Positions 40,582 through 53,800 of a stretch of DNA of 64,000 nt are shown in pieces. The DNA is from an uncultured Eubacteriales bacterium. GTDB lineage: Bacteria; Bacillota; Clostridia; Christensenellales; UBA1242. Position 1 is the stretch's first letter. Every line of letters begins with the position of its first letter. The notes beneath the pieces are model-generated. The model saw only the letters and a program-made list of their open reading frames with translations, was not told where the DNA came from and ran no database searches. The translations under genes were made by a program, and so were the position numbers. The stretch spans positions 1-64,000 of the forward strand of contig CAPERS010000005.1 of assembly GCA_948607205.1 (NCBI GenBank), given 5' to 3'.

Positions 40582-41292
40582 TCATTCCTTATCGAGCAGG
40601 TTGTATCTTTCAGTGTGAATAAGCGCGTTGAAAAGTTTATCTTTTGCGCCAGGATATTTTTGTTCAAGATTTGTCAAAAAGTTTTTCGCATTTTCTCGTT
40701 CGGTATGTTTGTCAGCAGGGCAAATGTTTTTGACAATTGGATAATCTTTTGAAACCCTTTCAATATCTTTTTCTTCACAGAATATGAGAGGGCGAATGGA
40801 ATGAAGGTCAATTCTTGAAAGATAACTTTTTGGCTTGAATGACGAAAGTCTGCCTTCGAAAAACAAACTCATCACAAAAGTTTCAATAAAGTCATCTTTG
40901 TGATGACCAAGCGCAACTTTGTTGCAACCAAGTGATTTGGCTTTGCTGTTTAAAAGTCCTCTTCTCATGTTTGCGCAAAGCGAACAAGGATTTTTTTCTT
41001 TTTTTATTTCAAAAACAACTTCAAAAACATTGGATTGTTCAATATAAAATTCAACTTCGAGTTTCTCGCAAAAGTCAGACAACTTTGAATAATCGGTCTT
41101 TCCGTTCGTTAGGTCAACGCTCACAGCGACAAGTTCAAACTTTTTTGGACAAAATCTTTGATAGGCTTTGAGCGCGCTCAATAGTGTCAAACTGTCTTTT
41201 CCTCCAGACAGCCCAACGCAAATTTTATCGCCTTCTTCTATCAAGTTATACTTTTCGCAAGCCTTTCTTAAAACACTTAAAACTTTTTGCAT
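40582..41292 (-). CDS. TtcA/TtuA-family tRNA thiolation enzyme
   Basis: A 236-residue PP-loop ATPase: SGGKDS at residues 29-34, C103-x2-C106 (NPCSLCANMRRG) and C191 (NICPADK), which together can hold an iron-sulfur cluster. ALGHHKDDFIETFVM is the family's ATP-binding helix. Members thiolate C32 or other tRNA bases. I start it at the ATG at 41292, with AAAAGG upstream. The ATG at 41307 lies on the predicted transcription start (-10 at 41312-41317) and cannot be used efficiently. Confidence 0.88.
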   Translation of the reverse strand: MQKVLSVLRKACEKYNLIEEGDKICVGLSGGKDSLTLLSALKAYQRFCPKKFELVAVSVDLTNGKTDYSKLSDFCEKLEVEFYIEQSNVFEVVFEIKKEKNPCSLCANMRRGLLNSKAKSLGCNKVALGHHKDDFIETFVMSLFFEGRLSSFKPKSYLSRIDLHSIRPLIFCEEKDIERVSKDYPIVKNICPADKHTERENAKNFLTNLEQKYPGAKDKLFNALIHTERYNLLDKE

Positions 41293-41307
41293 AATTTTCC
41301 TTTTCAT

Positions 41308-41743
41308 TGAAATTATATCAAAAAGTTAAAATAAATGCAATTTTTTATTAAAAATATATTAAAAAACATTAAATTATTTTTTTTATTTTATTTTTTAATT
41401 GTTTTTTAAATATTGAAAAAAAATAAAATTAATTTATTTATCAAAATAATTAATTTAAAATAAAATCAAAATAAAATCAAATTTTAACAAAATTAATTTA
41501 AAAATAAATTATAATTAAAATTTTGCTTAAAATACATTAATTTTTATTGTTTTTTGCAAAAATTAATAAAAAAGTGATAAAAAAACAGTAAAACGCGTTT
41601 AATTTTTAAATAAATTAACAAATATTTTTAAATTATTTTTTAATTAATAAAATATTAAAAATTTAATAAAAATTAAAACTCAAAATAAATGTAAAAAAAT
41701 AATTAATTAAATATTAAAATATATATATTTTATCTCAATTAAT
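41308..41743. other. Extremely AT-rich intergenic block
   Basis: I counted 27 G or C in the 400 bases 41341-41740, about 7%. The block consists of A and T runs with no open frame. It separates the divergent ttcA-like and giant genes. Its left edge carries the ttcA-like promoter (TTGCAT-17-TATAAT, 41312-41340) and its right edge abuts the giant gene's promoter. Phased A-tracts would bend the DNA and could act as an UP-like element or bind a silencing protein. Confidence 0.8.
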
Positions 41744-41772
41744 TTGACAATTTTTGCTAGGATTTGTATACT
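41744..41772 (+). promoter_or_regulatory. Promoter of the giant lipoprotein gene
   Basis: TTGACA (41744-41749), a 17-bp spacer and TATACT (41767-41772). Transcription should start near 41779, giving a leader of about 80 nt. This excludes the upstream TTG codon at 41764 as the start. Confidence 0.85.
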
Positions 41773-41815
41773 TTTTATAAGGTTCGAATCTTTTATAATA
41801 AATTCGACATTTTAT

Positions 41816-41848
41816 GTTTAATATCGTGCAAAATGAGAGATATTAAAC
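41816..41848 (+). promoter_or_regulatory. Leader hairpin directly before the giant gene's SD
   Basis: GTTTAATATC (41816-41825) and GATATTAAAC (41839-41848) form a perfect 10-bp stem with a 13-nt loop. AAGGAGG (41849-41855) starts on the next base. The hairpin could protect the 5' end or tune ribosome binding. Confidence 0.7.
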
Positions 41849-41859
41849 AAGGAGGAAAA

Positions 41860-44800
41860 ATGAAAAAGTTTTTTGTTGGACTTTTGAGCATATTCATGAT
41901 ATGCGGTGGAATTATTCTTGCCTCTTGTGGCGAGAGCAAAGTTTCATTGTCTATCGACCAGACTTACAAAGAAATCGTTGTGCTTGATGAAGATAACATT
42001 GAGCCTGTTTTTGTCACATGTGTGGTTAACGGCGTTGACAACGGCAAAGTCAGTGTTTCGTCAAGTCAGAACAGTATTGTTTCTGCAAGCGTTGAATATA
42101 ATTCTTCCTCAAATCAAAACATCATCAGTTTGATTGCTGGAGATATGGAAGGCACAGCAACAGTCACTGTCACAACTCTTGACCAAACTGTTAAAGAAAC
42201 GATAACTGTTTTTGTTCATGGCGAAGTTACAGGCATGAGTGAAAAAGTTTACACAAACGGTCAAAGTCAACTTTATGCAATTCGTGGAGGACAGCGCACA
42301 CTTAATGCAAATGAACTTATTGATTTTGAAACCACTCTTAACACTTCAAGAAAAGATATTTCTTGGAAGTTGAAAGAAGAAGACCAATACATAACTCTTG
42401 ATGGCAATGTTCTTTCAATCGACGAAAATTATAAAGCAGGAGTGAGTGAGCCAAAGTTGACTCTCACTGCCACTTCAATTTTCAATCCTGACATCAGCGA
42501 AGATATAACTTTAACAATTCTTGACAAGATTGACACAAGTTCGGTTAATCTTGCTTTTGCATTTAATAGAACAATGGACTACACCAACATTTTCTCGCAA
42601 AATGAAAACGGTGATATTGTCAAAGAAAAAATTCTCTTGACTTCAAACAGAGAAGCCGACCCTGACAACAAAACGGCATACATTCGCATAATTTTTGCTG
42701 ATTGTGAAAAATATTCAATTGAGCCGGTCATTTCATATAAAAACACAAATGCTGACGTTGGTCAAATTTCTATTCTTAGTGACTCAAATCAAGAAAGTGG
42801 TGTGCGTTATTTCATAGCAGAAGGCAAAGACAATGCAAATATAACAGCAAACGCGTCTTTCAAAATTGGTCATAAAGAATTTGCTTATTCAGTGTCAACC
42901 GACTTCTTTGAAATTGGCTCTTATGAAAAAATAGACAAAATCAAAATTTTTGACGAAAATGGATTTGAAATTAAAGCAACTCAAAGCATTTATAATTCAT
43001 ATTCACTCGATAAATCTCTCGGTCAAGAATTTGAAGTTGCGCTTTTGCCAACGACTGTGCAAGGTTACACTGGTCAATACAACCTTGAACTTCAAGTTAA
43101 CGACCTCTCTTATGTCGGAAAGCCTGCGCCAATTGAAATGCACTATATCGACGAAGACGGCTATGCCAGAGTTCTCAATTTCGGACATGGTGAGAATAAG
43201 TCAGACGTGACAAATATCAAAGTTATTTTCAAATCAATCAGCATTTCGTCAAAGCAAGTTTACATTCGTGCTGTAAATGATATTCCAGAATCACTTTTGT
43301 CAACTTTGACTTTCAATTCAGAAGACAACAAAAAAGTTAAAACCTCAGTTGAACTTAACCTTCAAAGAGCGCCAACATCACTTGTTTTTGAAGATAAAAA
43401 TCAAAAGAATATCTATTTTTCAAGCGCTTATGGTGCAGAGAAAACTCTCTCAAAAGAATTCAAAGTTTTTGGACAAACTTCATTGACTGGTCTGTCAGTT
43501 GTATACAGCAATGCTTTTGTGGACAGCCCTGTGCTTGTTCAAACAGGAAGCAGTTTAGACGAAGGCGTTAACTATAAAGGTGAGCCTTATGTTCAGTTCA
43601 GAGTTTCTTTTGACCTGCTTTCAAGCGGTCTTGGTCAAACTCGCAATGGCGAATATAGAATCGTTCACACAAACGGCATTTCAAGTGATGCATTTGACCT
43701 TAATGTTCTTCTTCCTTTGACAGACGCCTATCTCAAAATTGATAACCTGACTTCATATAACGCAGTCGTAGGTCACAGAAACGAAGGCAATCTCTTTGAC
43801 GCAAACGGAACAGCTCTTCCAAACAAATCAAATTCATTGAGTTTTATAATGCTCAAAAATGGAGCAACTTTGCCATTTGCTCTTCAAACAAACTCTGTAA
43901 ATCTTGGCAATGGCAGTGTTTCAAGCGTGCTTGAAAGTGCAGAGTTTCGTTTCGTTGATGAAGAAAAAGAAAACGAACTTTCGCAAGAAGATTATCAAAA
44001 TCTTATCGCTAACTTTGAAAATGCGTCAAGAGAAAGCAATGTCGTATCAATAAATTCACTTGGAAACACACTCTCTTCTCATGCAACTGGAACGACTTAT
44101 ATCCTTATCAAATTCAAAGGCAAGTCAATCGGTGAAGACGGAATCGAAGATGTGACTTTCTATCGTGTCGTCAAAGTTGAAAGTTTTGTTGCCCCAGCAA
44201 CTCTCAAACCAAACGTTTCCAGCGTTGAGGTTTATGCTGAAAACTCAGTTAGTGAAGATGACCAATCAACTGAAAAAACTGTGATAATAAACTTTGCTCA
44301 AAATGGAGTGACTTACAAAGAGCCAACAAACTTTATTTTTGAATATGACCCAAATGCGAAAGATGATGAAAATAAGAATTTACATTTCACAAATAATGGT
44401 GCTTCAATAAATTTTGGCAATTTCAGCATTGATAACATCACAATATTTGATTCATACATGAGTTTTGTTGTGCGCGGCATAAGCACAAATGGTCAAACTG
44501 CATTCAACAAAAACTTGTCAATCGCTTATGTCTATAAAGATGAAAACAAAAACGCATATATCGCACTTGAAAACAGCATTGACATAACTGTCAAAAACGC
44601 TGACAGAATTGAACGTGTGACTTGGGAAAGTTTTAACGAGGACGGAATTTATTTCGACCTTAGCGACAATGGCGACAATTCACAAATCATCGTGACCTCA
44701 GTTTCACCAACAAATGCAAGAAACAAAGACCTTAAATTTATCGCAGTCAATGAATCAGGAAACATCGACAACAGTTTTGTCAAGTTTTCACAAGTGGACT

Positions 44801-47800
44801 CTGGAAGTGATGTTGTCACTTTGAACGCTCAAACGGGCAGAACAGGCAAAATCTATATCTTGCCAAAAGATGCAATCAACAATGAAAGAATTTATTTCTA
44901 TGACGGATTTGATACTGGTGATGACGGCAACAAAGTCTATGACAATCACAAAAAGTCAATCATGCTTGCAGATATTGGCAAGGAATTTGAAAATATTAAA
45001 AATTATTTCTTTATCAATAACAACAAAGAAGAAATTAAACTTTCAAACATTATTGTTGAAATCCCAGTGACGATTGCAGACGGCGAAAGTTTTGACACCG
45101 CTTACAGAATTTATAGCGAATCTCAACTCAGTTCTTTCAATCCAAAGAAGTTCTATACTTTTATGAACAATGTGACCATAAGTCAAGATACTGCTGTAAA
45201 AATAAAGACATTAGGAACTTTCGAAGGTGGAATTCAAGGTGCAACACCTCAAACAACTATTGTTTTTGAAGGCTCAAATATTATCGGAATCAATAACGGA
45301 ACAATTCGCAACATCACTTTTGCAGGAACAGTTAATGGCAGTTCTGGCTTTGTGGCAACAACAAACAACGGAACAATGCAAAATGTGACAGTTGACGTGA
45401 CAACTAATGAAAATGGTTATATCTACAGTTCACTTAACGCTTTAGTTGACAATAATGGCGCAGGCGGACTTGTTGGACTTAATGGCGTAAGCGGAACAAT
45501 TGAAAATTGTGCAGTGCTTGGGCTTAATATTGCATCAAACGATAAAGATTCTGATTTATCAATCGCAGGCGGACTTGTTGGAACAAACAAAGGAACAATC
45601 TTATCTTCAAGAGTTGAATTTTATAACTTCAATAACGCAGTTCGAAACACAATTTCTGCACAAAAGGTTGCTGGTCTTGCTTACGCAAATAATGGCAGAA
45701 TCGAAAGCTCTTTTGCTTACAACTATTCAAGCGAAAATGTTTTAAATGGTGACTCAAAAGCACTTGTTTATTCTGCTGGCGACAGTTCAATTTTGACTCT
45801 ATCTTTTGCATCAGTTGGTGTTGCGTTAAATCATGATGATGATAGTTCGATAAAACTCACAAACGGATATGTCAAATATTCAAAAGCAAAAGAAGACGGA
45901 ACTGGAAATGAGGAAATAATTGACTATTATGACGAAGACGGTTTTATACGTCATATTAATGATTCAAATTTTGACACTAGTATTGCAAACAATGAAAACT
46001 TTGTAGTTTCAGGCGAAGAAGGATTTTTAGCCTATGTCAATAATGGGGAAGCGCATTTGAAAGATGTTTTCCAAGACAGAGTTTTAACAGAAGGCGAGAT
46101 TGAAAATTTAAATCCACAAACTCACGAAGTTAATGGGTTCTATAAAACTTTAAGTGTTTCGCAAAATAGTGCAATAGGATTTTTCTATAAAGTTGAAGAT
46201 TTGACTTTGACAGCAAAAGAGAAAAATGAACTTGATGGCTATAACAGAGTTTCACTTGACGAATTTGTTGGTGACAGTTCTGGAATTGTTGCAATTTCAG
46301 ACAATGCTTATGTTGCAAACATTATTGGAAATGAAATTGTTTTCACAGGCGTTGGAAACGCGACTATCACACTTGTTTCAAAACAAAATTATCAATTGAA
46401 AAAAGATATAAACATCGAAGTTGTTTATTCATTGTCAAAACTTAAAGCCTCATATAACTTCGGTGGAAAGTCAGTTGAAATTTTGAAAGGTCAAACTCAT
46501 AACTTGCAAACAGGAGCAACTCGCTCTATAACTTACACATTTGACAAAAATATAATCAGACTTGGTGCGTCAGCGAAAGCGTTCAATCTTGTTGAAAACA
46601 ATGTGAACCTTAGAAACAATGAATATATTTTAACAACTCCTCGCGTTCTGACAATCACTGAAAATAATATTGTAAGCGGTAGGTCAATTGAAGTTAATCC
46701 AATCTTGTCTGGAAGAGAAGATGATAATGATTTTTCATCATATCAAAGTGCAATCAACGCTGAGTTTGGTCATAACTTTAAATTGTCAACATATCAAGGC
46801 GCTCTTGACCTGCGCTATTCACTTGATAAGGTTGACATTTCACCGGCAGTGACAGGTTCAATCAAAGCCGTTCTCACAACTTCAAATGAGGAAGATACAA
46901 TTGCTCCTATTGTCAGATTGGGAGATGTCGCACTTGACATTTATCAAGAAGAAGATGGCAGTTACACAGCATCATATTCAAAAGGTGAAAATGAACGCTT
47001 GAAAATTTCTGTTTCACGATTAAGCAGAAAAGAAATTTCAGGCAATAAATATGAAATTGAATTCTTGATTGAGATTTCAGTTCATGAAAATTATAAGTGG
47101 GCAGTTTCAAACGCAGAGAAATACGATGTGACATTCTATTCACTAGGAAAAACTGTCAGTGACAGTTTTGATTTGACGGTATCGCCTCAAGCTTTCAATT
47201 ATATCGATGTCAACAACTATAAGGTTGAGCATATAACTTCTGCAAACATTCAAGGTGTTAACAAAGATATTTACCATATCGAAAACAAAGCATCGTCAGT
47301 TCTTGCACCTGGAAATAACTCAATTTTGAAAGTCAATATCAATCCTCAGTTTGCAAACTATCACCACTTGAAAATTTCATACACTGGCGAACAAACTTTG
47401 AACGCAGTTGTTATGAAGAAAATGGTGGCAAAAAATGCTGATGATGAAAATGCGACTGAGTTCTATGAAAACACTGTGACAAGTGGCGTAGAAAACTTTG
47501 GCAATGTGATGATTGTCACTCCAAGTCTTGACGATAGAAAAACTGGCAACATGTTCTTCAACATTTGGATAAATCAATCAGTCAATGTCAACAACACAAA
47601 TCTCACATTTGATATCACTTTCTTCGATGAAAATGACAATCCAATCACAAGCGTCAAGAGTTTTATCAGAGTTTCATACCTGCAAGAGCCAAACATCACA
47701 GTCAATGGTCAAAGAGAACTTTCTTTTGTTGCAAAAGGCGAAACAGCGAAAGGTAAGTTGTATTTCGACGCAGACCAAACAGTAAGCACAAATCCAATCA

Positions 47801-50800
47801 TGATTGAGGATGCAAAAGGCATTCGTGTTGTGAATCAAAGAGAGGTTGAGTCTGACATTGCAGGCAGAAGACTTATCGAATTTGATGTTGTTGTTGAACT
47901 CGATGCTGAAGCAATCGGCGGAAACAATGCAGTTAAGCTTTCTGCAAACGTAAAAGGTGAAGTTCAACAAAAAACTGCATATAACACAATGACAATCGTT
48001 GACCTTGCAATCAACACAAACCCTCAGTCAATCAAACTCGAAGGTTCTGATTCAGACACATTGCAAGCATATGTTGGCGTTGGAAAAATGCTTAAGTTTA
48101 ACTATACTTTCATGCCAGAAGAATATAGTTATGACCTCAGTGACGGCGCTCAAATTGAAGCGGTGAGAAAACTTCAACAAAAAAGAAATGAGTTTTCTTC
48201 TTCTGGGCTTTATATTGAAGGTAACGAAGGCAAATCATATTACAGCATAAACTATAACTCAAATCACACACAAGAAAAACCACTCGCACAAAGAATTGAC
48301 TATTTCAATGAAGAAACTGGCGGATGGTCAAGTATTCTCAACACTGAATCTAATACCTTTGTTTCTTCGGTTAATGGATTGTTCACAATCAGCATGAATG
48401 CTGACGCAAGTGGAAATTATAGAGAAAATCAACTTCTGATAACCGGTCTTAAGGAAACAAGCGAAAACAGTTCAGTCAGAATGAGAATGACAACATATAT
48501 TAACTATGCAGGTCAAACCTTGCCAATTGTTAAAGAGTTCAATGTCGCAGTCAGTGAATATTCAGATGAAGACCTTCCTATAAGAGTCACAAATGAACAA
48601 GAATTTTTGAAAATGGCTGAAGGCAAAGAGCAAAACTATATCCTTGCAAATGATATAACTCTTAAAAATTATTCACCATTAAACACTGAAAATATCGCAA
48701 GTCTTGATGGAAACGGACATGTTATCAACATTGAATCTTTCAAAACAGAAAAAGAAAACGCTTCTCAAAACACACTTCAACTTGCACTATTTAATAATGT
48801 AACATCAAACACAACTTTAAAGAATGTCGTTGTCAATGTCTATAACGCAGGCAGACAAATCCTTGCAGACATTGATGACTATTCAAGTTTTGAAATTGCA
48901 GGTTTTGCAATCAGCAACGCTGGAATCATCACAAACTGCTCGGTTGTTGCTTTCAACTCAGAGCGTCAAGAAGGTGAAGATATCAGTCCTGTTGGAACTT
49001 ATGGCTTGAATGTCACTTACATCAAAGGAACAGGAACTTCATCACCTCAATACTTGACTGACGGAAGCAATTGGTCAAGCCAAGTTGCAGGCTTTGCAAT
49101 CAGAAACACAGGAAGTATCACCAATTCCAAAGTGGGAGGCGATAGCGTTTATCTTATCGGAAATAAATATACTTCTGACCTTAATGACGGCGACCCAAGA
49201 TATACTTTAAACATTGTTCAACTTGAATATTTCAATATCAAAGGTCAAGGCAATATGTCAGGTTTTGTGCTTGACAACTCAGGATATATTTCTGCATCAA
49301 GCGTTAAAAACCTTTCAATGAACAACCAATCAGAAGCACCACAATTCTACACAGCAGGCTTCGTTGGAAACAACACAAGTTCAATTATTACTTCTTATGT
49401 GGAAGGCGTTAAAAGTAACGATGACCGCGACTCTTACAAATTCTGCAGAATGGGCTCGATGATTCAATCAAAAATGGGCGTTGTCAGCGGATTTGCTTAT
49501 CAAACATCAGAAAGCGCAACAATAAAGGACAGTTATTCAAACATCGGAATCGCAAACAGTGATGTTCAAGAAGAAACCTATCTCGCATCAGGCTTTATCT
49601 ATATAAATAAAGGAAGTTTATATAACTGCTATTCATCTTCACAAATTCAAAATCAAACTTACTCTCAAATGAACTTCTCTGGCGTTGACTCAAACGGAAA
49701 TCTTTTGAACACCGACGGAAGTTATGAAAACTGTTATTATTATAACCCAGCCTACACAGAAGTTGGTGACAGTGGCGAGCCAACTGAATCAAGTTTTAAA
49801 ACTGGTGCAGGTCAATTGCGCGATGTAACAAAACAAGGCTCTTTCTATGGCTTTGCAATTGGCGGAGAAACAAGCACAAACACAATTTGGAGAATGACAC
49901 TAAATGAAGGCATCAAACTTGTTGAGCCAGATATGCTTTCATTCTCACACAGATACTATCAAGTTCTGTCAAATCAAGAAGATGTCGAAAAAGACGAACA
50001 AAAATATATCCTTCCATATGCAACAATCATGCTTGACGGCGATATAAGAGATATGTCTTATGGCTCGATTTATAATCCAATCATCATCAGAACTCCACAA
50101 GAATTTTTGGATGTCACAGGCGTAAGCAAGTCTTCAAGCATCAATGAAAAAGTTGATGCGAAGGCAGTTAAAGGTGTTTATCGCTTGGTTTCAAACCTTG
50201 ACTTCAATGAACTTGCATCAAGTGAAGAACAAGTGAATGGAATTGACATTCCTTCAACAAGAAAATCACTCACAGGTATCATATATGGCAATGGTTTCAC
50301 AATTTCAAACATTAACCTTGCAGGAAGTCAACAACGCGAAACTTTTGCTTATGGTCTTTTCGGTGCAATTGAAAGCGTTAAAAACAGCAGTGGAAATATT
50401 GAACTTGAAGCGATGATTTTGAATCTCAACCTCACAATCTCAAAAGTTATCAACAATAAAGCGTCAGCAGTTGGCGCTCTTGCAGGATTTGTTCGTGACG
50501 CAAGCGTTGTCAATGTCAACCTATCATTTAATGATAATGCTTCAGTTGAAGGCTCAAACTTTGTTGGTGGCGTTGTCGGCTTTGCGTTCGCAAACAGCAC
50601 ACTCAAAAATCTTACAACAGAAAACACAAAGGTGGTTGCAAGCCGACGTGTGAGCGACAACACCGAACCTCTTAATGCAGAAAGTTTGGCAACTCTTAGA
50701 AACAGCAATGAATTTAAATCTATAACAACAAGCCTTTATTCAAACCTCGGACAAACTGAAATTGACAACCTTATCAAAAAGGTTGAAAAAATGTCATTTG

Positions 50801-53800
50801 CAGGTGGTATAGTCGGCTTTGTGGACATATTTGAAGGCAATGGCAACGACGCATATTATTCAGAAACAGACTTCACCAAGTCAAAAGATTTCTTGACTTA
50901 CAATGTTGTAAGCATCAAAGCAGAGGGTCCAACATTTGTTCAAGCAGGTGTTGCAGGCGGACTTATCGGGCTTTCTGGATGCAACACTTCTGTCAAAGAC
51001 GCACAGCTTATCATTGACGGAACAATGTCAGACAATCAAACTCATATCGTTTCAATCAAACATTATGCCGGTGCAATCATTGGTCAGTCATTCGGCACAC
51101 TTTCTCAACTTGTTGCAACCCATGATGCACAAACTCAAAGAACAATTCAAACAAACATGGGCAGATATTATAATGGCAAAAGTTTTGATAAGTCACTTGA
51201 ACGTGGCGCAATTGATTTGTTCAGTTCAATAAGCGGAGAATATAACCGCATTGCAGTGGGCGGACTTGTTGGCTATGTTGGAAGCGGTTCAATGAACCTT
51301 TCTTATTCAAACCTTAACGCAGTTGACCTTGAAGCAAATTATGCAGGTGGTCTTATCGGAGAAATCGACATTCATGAAAATGTTCAAGCATATAAGTCAA
51401 CAAACGGCACAGTTCAAGGTTATGAAAGTAAGTATATCATCAATCAATCATACGCAAGCGGTGATGTTCGTGGAAAAATTGCTGCTGGAGGTATAATCGG
51501 CAAACTTAACGAATGCAGTGATACAAAAGAAAAGGCAGGTGTTGCACTTCATGCTGTCAACTCTGTCAACTTCTTCTCAGTTTATAACTATCAAACAGGC
51601 GAAAATTTTGTGGATATTGACAGGGATAATGACATCTTCTCATCGAACAATGTCTATGCCTTTGTCGGTGAATTTGCTAAAAAATCAAACGCGGTAAATT
51701 TGCCAAATACAGACGCTGATGGAAACATTGTTGAAGACCTCAGCCCTTGGCTTTCACTTGTGATTGAAACAACAAGTGAAGTTGATAACGAAGGAAATGA
51801 AACCCAATCTCAAGGCGCAACAGTCAGCAGAATTTATCGCTACTTCACAAACGCCAGTCAAGGCGAACAAGTGGAAAAAATTGATGTTGCACCAAAATTT
51901 GCTCCAAATGTTGATAGTGAATTGATTATAGAAGTGAAAGAAGATGAAGAAGGAAACAAAGACAAACTTTCATACTTGACAAAGACAGAAGAACCTGAAA
52001 AATATACAGACATCAAAACAGGAAAGTCTTTCACTCAAGGCTCTTTCCTCAGCAATTCTTTCTGGTCAAAAGATAACTGGGTTCATGAAGACACAACTCT
52101 TTTCCCAACCTTGAAATATACTGACGCTTTCGGCTATTTCATTTATCTCGACCAGTTCAACATCGGCACCGTTATCAAAACCATGAGAGAAAACAGTAAT
52201 GTTGAAGTTGTTGTCAGAGGAAGAAAATATAAAGATAACGACCAAGAAATTGGCGATATTAACATGATTGAATATTTCCAAACTCTAGGAACCTTTAAGC
52301 AAATTCAAAATTTCGCAGGCACAATAAGAAGTTTAAAAAACACTTCAAGTTCTTCAGGTGAACTTGTCAAGATTATTCTTGACAGACCGCTTTTTGAAAG
52401 CACATCATCGGGCTTCACTCTTAAAGACACTGTGATAAGTTTTGAAAACAGGAAAGTTAATGAAGAAGTTACAAGTGACAATATATTTAAAGCAGGTAAT
52501 AGTTTTTCAGGTGCATTTGCCAATGGAACAATGACTGAAGCGGTTATCTCAAATGTGAGATTTGAATTCAAAAATGCAGGAATGAAATTGACTGGCGAAA
52601 ACGTTGGTCTTATCGCTCCTGAAATTAGTAGTTCAAATATTTCAAACACTGAAATTTTAATCGACAATTCTGACACAGACAAATCTGACACGAAACCATT
52701 TAGCAACGACTCTTTCTTGTCAGTTTCTTTGGAAACAAAAAATGTTGGACTTTTCGCTGGCGTTCTAAGACAAATTTCAGCCGTTCGCCAAATGAATTTC
52801 TCAATGAACTCAATTAAGGTTGCTGACGTAGAAAACTTTAACAAAAATAATCCCTTTATTGCTTTCAATAGTTCATCAGTTAATATTGCTGAAAGTGTTT
52901 CAGTTGGCTCAATGATTGGTCGTGCTGAATTTGAAAAAAATAATTCTGGCAACAAACAAGCATTCAGCATTGCTTTGCAAAGCCTCTCAACAACTCCAAC
53001 CTTCAAGTTCTCGGCTCCAGGGAATCTGTTTAAAACCTTAAATGTTGGCGGCATGATTGGAACACTTGGCACAAGTGTCAATTTGAGTGTAAACGCAAAC
53101 TTTGACACTGATACAGTTTTTGTCAATAGTGAACTTATAGTTACAAGTCCAAGTAAGTCAAAAACAACTTCCCTTAATTATGGCGGAATTGTTGGCTACA
53201 TCGAAAACACAGGTTCAGTAGTTTCAATTTCAAACGATGGAAAAAGCACTGCAAGTGTTAACACCAAAATTACTTCAATATTAAATAAAAATAACAATGT
53301 TTGGAAAGAAGTAAACTATGGTGGACTTGTCGGAAAATCTGAAAGACAAGTTGGTGTCAAAAACTTTAAAACATATAATGTGACAAATGGAGAATTAAGT
53401 AAAGATATTCTTAAACTTGCCCAAGAAAATCTTTCATACACGACAGATCCAATTGAAGCAAATTCAATCAACTATGGTGGATATGTTGGCGACGGCACAA
53501 TAGTAAACATTGAAACTCAAAAAGAATGCGCTATAGAATTCGATAATGCTTCAAACGAACAAGTTAACATCATTTCGCTTAAGGCCGATACAGTCAATGC
53601 AGGTGGTCTGGTTGGTCAGGCGCAAACAGTAAGCATGAGCGGAAATGGCAGAATCAAAGTTATTGATTCTTTCAATGTTTCAAATTTGGAAACAACCTCT
53701 TCTTCAACAAAAGCGGGAGAAACAACGAACTCAATAGCCAACGTTGGTGGATTTGTTGGTTCGGCATCAAATGTGAATTTCACTTCAAGCAGAAGCAATG

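Noticed and set aside
52305..53126. A 273-codon antisense frame inside the giant gene
   Set aside because: It mirrors the repetitive GLUG coding sequence; there is no SD or promoter, and the product is low-complexity Leu/Thr/Ser.
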